Shown piece by piece: positions 58,416 to 64,000 of a DNA stretch of 64,000 nt. The position numbers and the translations under genes are program-made. The notes under the pieces are model-generated. The model had not been told where the DNA came from. It searched no databases and saw only the letters and a program-made list of their open reading frames with translations. Source of the stretch: Herbaspirillum autotrophicum (lineage in GTDB: Bacteria > Pseudomonadota > Gammaproteobacteria > Burkholderiales > Burkholderiaceae_D); NCBI RefSeq assembly GCF_001189915.1, contig NZ_LFLS01000003.1:62001-126000 (forward strand), given 5' to 3'. Position 1 is the first letter of the stretch, and each line of letters starts with the position of its first letter.

Positions 58416-59477
58416 TTACCAGATTGCCTTGCCACCGCTATCCTTGAGGTTTGCTTTCCAGGAATCTTCAACCAGTTTCACGACCGAAGCTGGCAGTGGC
58501 ACGTAGTCCAGATCGGAAGCTGCAGGGCCGCCATTCTTGTAGGCCCAGTCAAAGAATTTCAGGACTTCCTTGCCCTTGGCGCCGTCAGCAGCTTGTGCCT
58601 TGTGCAACAGGATGAAAGTAGCGCTGCTGATAGGCCAGCTGTTCTTGCCGGCGGCATCAGTGAAGTCCACTGCGAAGCCTGGTGTCTTGGCCCAGTCAGC
58701 AGCAGCAGTTGCGGCCTTGAACGTTGTATCGTCAGGGGACACGAAGCCGCCGTCACGATTCTTCAGTTGTGTGTACAGCAGTTTGTTCTTCTTTACGTAA
58801 GCGTATTCAACGTAACCGATCGAACCCTTGACCTTTTGTACGTTGGCAGCAACACCTTCGTTACCCTTGCCACCGACGCCGACCGGCCATTTGACTGCAG
58901 TACCGGCACCAACCTTGGACTTGAAGTCAGCGCTGACTTTCGACAGGTAGCTGGTGAACACATACGATGTGCCCGAACCATCCGAACGGTACACAACAGT
59001 GATATCTTCCGCTGGCAGCTTGACGCCGGCGTTCAGTGCAGCGATTTCAGGTGCGTTCCACTTGGCGATCTTGCCGGAGTAGATGTCGGCCAGAACCGGA
59101 CCGGACAACTTCAGTTGACCTGGTGTGACGCCTTCCAGATTGACCACCGGCACCACGCCGCCGACCACTGCCGGGAATTGTGTCAAGCCATCGGCTTCCA
59201 GCTCTTCTGGCTTCAACGGCGCATCGGAAGCACCGAAGTCGACAGTCTTGGCCTTGATTTGCTTGATACCGCCGCCGGAGCCGATCGATTGATAGTTCAG
59301 GCTGTTACCGGTTGCTGCTTTGTAAGATTCTGCCCATTTGGCATAAATCGGATAAGGAAACGATGCGCCGGCGCCAGTGATTTCTGCGGCATGTGCTGCT
59401 GCAGAAAAGGCTACCGTACCGCATACCGCGACCGCTACCGATTTGACGATCTGATTAAACCCCTGATTGAATCCCAT
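58416..59477 (-). CDS. pstS: Periplasmic phosphate-binding protein PstS
   Basis: 353 residues from the ATG at 59477, behind an AGGAG Shine-Dalgarno. A signal peptide ends at AAHA. The mature protein starts AEITGAGASFPYPIYAKWAE, the PstS hallmark, with further phosphate-contact segments GSGGGIKQIKAKTVDFGASD and YRSDGSGTSYVFTSYLS. It delivers phosphate to PstCA. First gene of pstSCAB-phoU-phoB-phoR, with a Pho-box-like repeat 130-150 bp upstream. Confidence 0.98.
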   Translation of the reverse strand: MGFNQGFNQIVKSVAVAVCGTVAFSAAAHAAEITGAGASFPYPIYAKWAESYKAATGNSLNYQSIGSGGGIKQIKAKTVDFGASDAPLKPEELEADGLTQFPAVVGGVVPVVNLEGVTPGQLKLSGPVLADIYSGKIAKWNAPEIAALNAGVKLPAEDITVVYRSDGSGTSYVFTSYLSKVSADFKSKVGAGTAVKWPVGVGGKGNEGVAANVQKVKGSIGYVEYAYVKKNKLLYTQLKNRDGGFVSPDDTTFKAATAAADWAKTPGFAVDFTDAAGKNSWPISSATFILLHKAQAADGAKGKEVLKFFDWAYKNGGPAASDLDYVPLPASVVKLVEDSWKANLKDSGGKAIW

Positions 59478-59606
59478 TTGATACTCCTGTGATTGAAGAG
59501 ATAGTTGGTCCGGAGTGCATCGCAGGACCATCGGTATCGCCGGTATCTCCGGCCTGAAGCTCAATGTTGCAATGCACTCTATGACGGGATGAACTGTAAC
59601 CAGCAA

Positions 59607-59627
59607 TTGTGACGAGTTTATGACGCG
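59607..59627 (-). promoter_or_regulatory. Pho-box-like repeat upstream of pstS
   Basis: On the reverse strand, CGTCAT (59625-59620) and CGTCAC (59614-59609) are repeated with an 11-bp period around an AT-rich spacer, the PhoB half-site arrangement (consensus CTGTCAT). It lies 132-148 bp before the pstS ATG. Confidence 0.6.
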
Positions 59628-59786
59628 CTTTGCACCCGGCGAATAAAACACGCCGGTTTGCGCCAGATCAGGAAAGCCCCGGGCAAAACCCCGTTTTGGC
59701 AGGGGCTGCGGTAGAATCAAGCCACATTGTTCCGTATGGAAACACCGGTACAGGCGGCTGACGGGATTGTGACAAAGCCGCATTTT

Positions 59787-59807
59787 CATGTCATTAACTT
59801 GTCATAC
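59787..59807 (+). promoter_or_regulatory. Pho-box-like repeat upstream of ppk
   Basis: Two exact TGTCAT half-sites (59789-59794 and 59800-59805) are spaced 11 bp apart around TAACT, close to the PhoB consensus. They lie 48-64 bp before the ppk ATG. The 375-bp gap 59478-59852 therefore carries a candidate Pho box for each of the two divergent genes. Confidence 0.68.
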
Positions 59808-59852
59808 AGCCACCTTACACTGCGGGCAAATTACGCATGGACAGAGGCGCGC

Positions 59853-61964
59853 ATGAATAAAAAAGTCAGGCCTGAAGACACTTCGCATACGGATGTCGTA
59901 CCCACCGCGATCTATCTCAACCGTGAATTGTCACAATTGGCATTCAACCGCCGGGTACTGGCACAGGCGGAAGACAAGAACGTGCCGCTGCTGGAACGTC
60001 TGCGCTATCTGTGCATTTGCAGCAGCAACCTCGATGAATTCTTTGAAGTGCGCATTGCCAGTCTGCTGGCCAACCGCATCGAAGGCGAACATATCGACCC
60101 GCCGGAACTGCATGCCGCGCTGGAACGTACCAGCATCGAATGCCACCAGATCGTGGCGCGCCAATATGAATTGCTGAACAAGGAAATTCTGCCGCAACTG
60201 GCGACCAAAGGCATTCACCTGTTGCGCCACGAAGATCGCAATGAAGCGCAGCGGGCCTGGGTAAAACACTTTTTCGATCAGAATGTGCGGCCGTTGCTGA
60301 CGCCGATCGGCCTTGACCCGGCGCATCCGTTCCCGCAGGTATTGAACAAGAGTCTCAATTTCATCATTGAATTGTCGGGCAAGGATGCATTTGGCCGTGG
60401 CACCGGGATTGCCATCGTCAAGGCACCGCGCGTACTGCCACGGGTGATTCAGTTGCCGGCCGAACTGTCGGACAAAAAAGGCGTGTCGTTCTGCCTGCTG
60501 TCCTCGGTGATTCACGCGCATATCGCCGACCTGTTCAGCGGCCGGGAAATTACCGCCTATTCGCAATTCCGGGTCACGCGCAACAGTGATTTGTGGGTCG
60601 ACGAAGAAGAAGTCAAGAATTTGCGGCAGGCCTTGCAGACCGAATTGCAAAGCCGCCAGTTCGGCGTCGGCGTGCGGCTGGAAGTAGCCAGCAATTGTCC
60701 GCCGCATTTGTCGCAATTCCTGCTGGAACAATTTTCCATCGAAAAGAACCGTCTGTATGCGGTACAGGGGCCGGTCAATCTGGTACGGCTGTCGGAACTG
60801 GTGGATCTGGTATCGCAACCGGCACTGCGCTTCCCGCCCTTTTCGCCGACGCTGCCGCCGCATCTGCTCAACGAAAACATTTTCGCCGTTCTGAAAAAAC
60901 GCGATGTGCTGCTGCACCATCCGTTCCAGTCATTCCAGCCGGTAGTCGACTTCGTGCGCAGCGCCGCCCACGATCCGGAGGTGGTCGCCATCAAGCAAAC
61001 CATTTACCGTACCGGCATGAATTCGGAGCTGATGGAAGCCTTGATTTATGCGGCCCGCCACGGCAAGGAAGTGACCGTCATCGTGGAATTGATGGCGCGC
61101 TTCGATGAAGAAGCCAATATCAACTGGGCAGTCAAGCTGGAGCAGGCCGGAGCCCAGGTAGTGTACGGCGTGGTCGGACTGAAAACCCATGCCAAGCTGG
61201 CGCTGGTGATTCGTCGTGAAGACAATGCGCTGCATTTCTATGCCCACCTTGGCACCGGCAATTACCACCCGAACACTACCAAGTTCTATACTGACTTCGG
61301 TTTGCTGACCTCGAACCGCGAACTGACCTCTGAAGTCAACGAGGTGTTCATTCATTTGACCAGCCTGACCAAACCCAAGAGCCTGACGCATTTGTGGCTG
61401 GCGCCATTTACCCTGCAAAAACAAATCATCCATGCGATTCGCAATGAAGCGCACATCGCACGCGAAGGCCGGCCGGCGCGCATCATCGCCAAAATGAATG
61501 CACTGGTGGATGAATCGGTGATCCGCGCGCTGTATGCGGCTTCGGCCGACGGCGTCAAGATCGATCTGATCGTGCGCGGTGCCTGCGCCTTGCGACCCGG
61601 CGTCGCCGGCCTGTCGGAAAACATCAAGGTACGCTCCATCATCGGCCGCTATCTGGAGCATTCGCGGATTTATTACTTCCGCAACGATCTGGCGCATGAC
61701 GTCTACCTCGCCAGTGCCGACTGGATGAACCGCAATCTGTTCCGGCGTATCGAAGTCGCGTTCCCGGTATTGGACAAGGCGCTCAAGAAGCGCGTCATCA
61801 CCGAAGGTCTGGATCCGTATCTGAAAGACAACACCAACGCCTGGCATCTGGGCGCTGACGGCAACTATATATTAAAGAAGGCGCGTACCAAGCAGGCAGC
61901 ATTCAGCGCCCAACAATATCTGATGAACACGCTCGGCATACCGGCGGCAATGGACGAAGGATGA
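59853..61964 (+). CDS. ppk: Polyphosphate kinase 1
   Basis: Reversibly polymerises the gamma-phosphate of ATP into polyphosphate. The start is the ATG at 59853 (MNKKVRPEDTSHTDVVP), giving 703 residues as in other PPK1. The open frame to 59727 would swallow the Pho box. The N-terminal domain has YLNRELSQLAFNRRVLAQAE and LDEFFEVRIASLLANRI. The conserved His446 (autophosphorylation site) lies in GLKTHAKLALVIRRE, followed by HLGTGNYHPNTTKFYTD and SADWMNRNLFRRIEVAFP. sixA follows 56 bp downstream. Confidence 0.97.
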   Translation: MNKKVRPEDTSHTDVVPTAIYLNRELSQLAFNRRVLAQAEDKNVPLLERLRYLCICSSNLDEFFEVRIASLLANRIEGEHIDPPELHAALERTSIECHQIVARQYELLNKEILPQLATKGIHLLRHEDRNEAQRAWVKHFFDQNVRPLLTPIGLDPAHPFPQVLNKSLNFIIELSGKDAFGRGTGIAIVKAPRVLPRVIQLPAELSDKKGVSFCLLSSVIHAHIADLFSGREITAYSQFRVTRNSDLWVDEEEVKNLRQALQTELQSRQFGVGVRLEVASNCPPHLSQFLLEQFSIEKNRLYAVQGPVNLVRLSELVDLVSQPALRFPPFSPTLPPHLLNENIFAVLKKRDVLLHHPFQSFQPVVDFVRSAAHDPEVVAIKQTIYRTGMNSELMEALIYAARHGKEVTVIVELMARFDEEANINWAVKLEQAGAQVVYGVVGLKTHAKLALVIRREDNALHFYAHLGTGNYHPNTTKFYTDFGLLTSNRELTSEVNEVFIHLTSLTKPKSLTHLWLAPFTLQKQIIHAIRNEAHIAREGRPARIIAKMNALVDESVIRALYAASADGVKIDLIVRGACALRPGVAGLSENIKVRSIIGRYLEHSRIYYFRNDLAHDVYLASADWMNRNLFRRIEVAFPVLDKALKKRVITEGLDPYLKDNTNAWHLGADGNYILKKARTKQAAFSAQQYLMNTLGIPAAMDEG

Positions 61965-62020
61965 TCCCGGCACCCGGTAGCCGCCTGCTGCAACGAATGA
62001 CCAACAGCGACGGATAAACA

Positions 62021-62479
62021 ATGGAACTCATCCTGTGGCGTCACGCCGAAGCCGAATTGGGCGAACCCGATGAAGGCCGGGCACTGACCGGAAAAGGTCA
62101 CAAGCAAGCCTGGAAAATGGCGGACTGGCTGGATCGCAATTTGCCGGAAACCTGCCGCATCCTGGTCAGCCCGGCGACCCGCACCTTGCAAACGGCAGAA
62201 GCCTTGGGACGCAAATTCAAGGTCCACCCCGATCTGGCGCCGGACAAGACCGCCGCCCAATTGCTGGCGGCCGCCAACTGGCCCGACAGCCGGGAACCGG
62301 TGCTGATCATCGGTCATCAACCGACGCTGGGTCATGTCGCGGCGCAACTGATCGGCCAGCAAGAACAGGAGTGGTCGATCCGCAAAGGCAATGTGTGGTG
62401 GATCGCCCAACGCGAACGCGGCGACATCACCAGCAATTATCTGCGCGCGGTGATGGCGCCGGAACTGATCGCCAAATGA
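62021..62479 (+). CDS. sixA: Phosphohistidine phosphatase SixA
   Basis: 152 residues, histidine-phosphatase fold. The catalytic His8 lies in LWRHAEAE (RHG motif variant RHA). Other active-site features are ALTGKGHKQAWKMADWL, ILVSPATRTLQTAEALG and the second His in LIIGHQPTLGHVAAQL. It removes phosphate from phosphohistidine proteins such as the PTSNtr component NPr in E. coli. It is probably cotranscribed with ppk and hence possibly under Pho control. Confidence 0.94.
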   Translation: MELILWRHAEAELGEPDEGRALTGKGHKQAWKMADWLDRNLPETCRILVSPATRTLQTAEALGRKFKVHPDLAPDKTAAQLLAAANWPDSREPVLIIGHQPTLGHVAAQLIGQQEQEWSIRKGNVWWIAQRERGDITSNYLRAVMAPELIAK

Positions 62480-62510
62480 AACGCCTGCGCTGCAACCTCA
62501 TTTATTGACG

Positions 62511-63938
62511 TTATTCGGTTGCCTGCGCGGTTGCCGCGGCGCCGCCCCACCCGAGCGCCTGATACAAGGCAATCACGTTGACGCAGGAGGCCGTATCGGC
62601 AGCGGCCAGTTCTGTTCTGATCTCATACAAGGCGCGCTGGTTTTCCAGTACCGCCAGATAACTGCCGGCGCCGGAGCGATAACGGTGCCCGGCAATCTCC
62701 AGCGCAGCCGCGCCATGCGCCGCCGACTGCAACAATGCGCGCAAGCGTTCCTGCTGTTGCACCAGACGCGTGACAGCATTTTCCACTTCCTCTTGCGCCA
62801 CCAGCAACGCTTGCTGATAGCGCGCCAATGCGCCTTCGGCTTGTGCCTCGGTAACCCGCACGCGTGCGCGACTGCTGCCCATCGGCAGCAGCGGCCAGCT
62901 TGCGCCGGGAGCGATCTCGAATGCCTGTGAGGAGGCACTGCCCAGTGCACCACCGCGCAAGGCAAAAAAACCGATGAAACCAGCCAGATTCAGACGCGGA
63001 TACAACTCTGCCGTGGCCGCGCCGATATCTTCGGTACTGGCCGCCAGCAAGCGCTCCGCCCGCACCACATCGGGCCGCTGCCGGATCAGCGCATCGACAT
63101 CACCCAACGGCAATTGCCGGGCCAACGGTGACGGATTGATCTCCGCCGCCGTCATCGCCGCCGGTTGTCCCGGCCGGTTACCGGTCAACACATCCAGCCG
63201 GTATTGTTCTTCCTGCAGACGCACCTGCAAGGGACCGAGCGCGGCTTCACTGCGCAGCAGGTTGGCATGGGCGTTTTCCTGATCTTCCGGCAAACCGCTG
63301 CCAAGTTCGACCCGGGCCTTCGTCAACTGCAAGGTAGCGCGCCAGCTTTGCACCTGTGCGGTGGCAAGCGCCAGTTGCTGGCGAATGCCGGTGCGCGCAT
63401 AGTAATGACGGCCGACCTCGGCAGCAATCGTCAGATGCATCTGCGCCAGCTCAGCCTGCGCCGCTTGCGAACGCGCCTGCGCGGATGCCGTCAGGTGCTG
63501 CAAGCGTCCGAACAGATCAAGCTCCCACTGCGCATCGACACCCACCCGATAACTTTCTGCCAGCGTTCGCTGCACTATCCCGTTGCTATCGGCTTGTTGC
63601 CGGCTGCTACGCTGATAACCGGCTTGTGCGGTCAGCGTCGGGTATTGCTCCAGCCGTTGCTGATCAAACACCGCACGCGACGCCTGCACATTGGCCCATG
63701 CCTGACGAATATCGTGATTATGCGCAAGCGCACTGTCGATCAGTTGCGTCAGTTGCTGATCCTCAAAGAAACTCCACCATTGCTGTGGCGGTGTTGGCTG
63801 CGGCTGCGGACTGGCGAAGCCGGCGACATGCGGATTGCTTAACGTGATCGGCGCAGTGGCAGGTGTGACATAGTGCGGTCCGACGGCGCAGGCACTCAGC
63901 AAAAAAGCAGTGAATGGAATGGCGACAAGTTTTGACAT
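62511..63938 (-). CDS. RND efflux outer-membrane factor lipoprotein (NodT family)
   Basis: 475 residues, TolC-like outer-membrane channel of a tripartite pump. The lipobox LLSAC gives lipidated Cys17, followed by AVGPHYVTP, the usual start of NodT/OprM proteins. The two internally repeated helical segments include NHDIRQAWANVQASRAVFDQ, WELDLFGRL and RPDVVRAERLLAASTEDIGA. The C-terminal helix pair ends AADTASCVNVIALYQALGWG. GAAGAGA precedes the ATG. It starts 9 bp after the stop of the upstream gene, so it is the last gene of a pump operon. Confidence 0.95.
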   Translation of the reverse strand: MSKLVAIPFTAFLLSACAVGPHYVTPATAPITLSNPHVAGFASPQPQPTPPQQWWSFFEDQQLTQLIDSALAHNHDIRQAWANVQASRAVFDQQRLEQYPTLTAQAGYQRSSRQQADSNGIVQRTLAESYRVGVDAQWELDLFGRLQHLTASAQARSQAAQAELAQMHLTIAAEVGRHYYARTGIRQQLALATAQVQSWRATLQLTKARVELGSGLPEDQENAHANLLRSEAALGPLQVRLQEEQYRLDVLTGNRPGQPAAMTAAEINPSPLARQLPLGDVDALIRQRPDVVRAERLLAASTEDIGAATAELYPRLNLAGFIGFFALRGGALGSASSQAFEIAPGASWPLLPMGSSRARVRVTEAQAEGALARYQQALLVAQEEVENAVTRLVQQQERLRALLQSAAHGAAALEIAGHRYRSGAGSYLAVLENQRALYEIRTELAAADTASCVNVIALYQALGWGGAAATAQATE

Positions 63939-63947
63939 GATTTCTCT

Positions 63948-64000
63948 TCAATGATGAACGGCTGACGGCGTCACCGATACCGGCACCTCATCGGCACTGT
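63948..64000 (-). CDS. C-terminal end of the gene upstream of the efflux outer-membrane factor (partial)
   Basis: A reverse-strand frame enters from the right edge and reads SADEVPVSVTPSAVHH before a TGA at 63950-63948. Its position, 9 bp before the outer-membrane factor, suggests it is the end of the RND inner-membrane permease. Only 17 codons are visible, so this is inference from operon order. Confidence 0.6.
   Translation of the reverse strand, partial: SADEVPVSVTPSAVHH

Overview
The window is a conserved chromosomal stretch of a betaproteobacterium, most likely Burkholderiales and probably Oxalobacteraceae (Herminiimonas / Janthinobacterium / Collimonas type). This rests on gene orders typical of that group (tkt-gap, ribF-ileS-lspA-coaBC-dut, carA-carB-greA, rlmE-ftsH-folP-glmM, pstSCAB-phoUBR next to ppk), moderately high GC, and the protein sequences. 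No rRNA, CRISPR array, insertion sequence or phage gene was seen.

Layout. 1-3.7 kb: gap and tkt (reverse), then rsmE. 3.9-12 kb: a YidB-like protein, then a forward run ribF, ileS, lspA, coaBC, dut and an M48-like lipoprotein. 12-17 kb: clpS-clpA, a cold-shock gene, icd. 17-24 kb: rluE, a Lys/Ala-rich secreted peptide, a DUF192 protein, rpsT, murJ, a SirB1-family protein, uup. 24-26.5 kb: PBP1A. 26.55-26.85 kb: a reverse-strand tRNA-Arg(CCU) gene interrupted in the anticodon loop by a 220-nt group I intron. 26.9-29.5 kb: an accessory patch with a divergent TssB-like type VI sheath protein, a TagJ/ImpE protein transcribed away from it, and an ECF sigma factor with no visible anti-sigma partner. 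29.7-31.8 kb: two multihaem cytochromes c. 31.8-43.5 kb: yhbY (forward) and, reverse, carA-carB, greA, and rlmE-ftsH-folP-glmM followed by a PhoB-like regulator. 43.5-47 kb: a GlcG/HbpS-like protein, an NlpC/P60 peptidase, a patatin lipoprotein, and a PD-(D/E)XK nuclease-like gene in AT-rich DNA. 47.4-50.6 kb: a sugar-acid-type cassette (FAH hydrolase, SDR, MFS carrier) behind two palindromes. 50.7-52.6 kb: a PACE efflux pump with its divergent LysR regulator, and a DUF4279-like gene. 52.6-62.5 kb: the phosphate regulon pstSCAB-phoU-phoB-phoR (reverse), and ppk-sixA (forward), with Pho-box-like repeats in front of both pstS and ppk. The window ends in an RND efflux outer-membrane factor and the last codons of the gene before it.

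How the genes work together. Most of the window is housekeeping: central carbon metabolism, translation and its modification, lipoprotein and peptidoglycan synthesis, proteolysis, pyrimidine/arginine precursors and phosphate homeostasis. The most unusual items are the intron-split tRNA-Arg(CCU) and the neighbouring TssB-like/TagJ pair. These are two proteins whose canonical homologues bind each other in type VI secretion, here without any other T6SS gene in the window.
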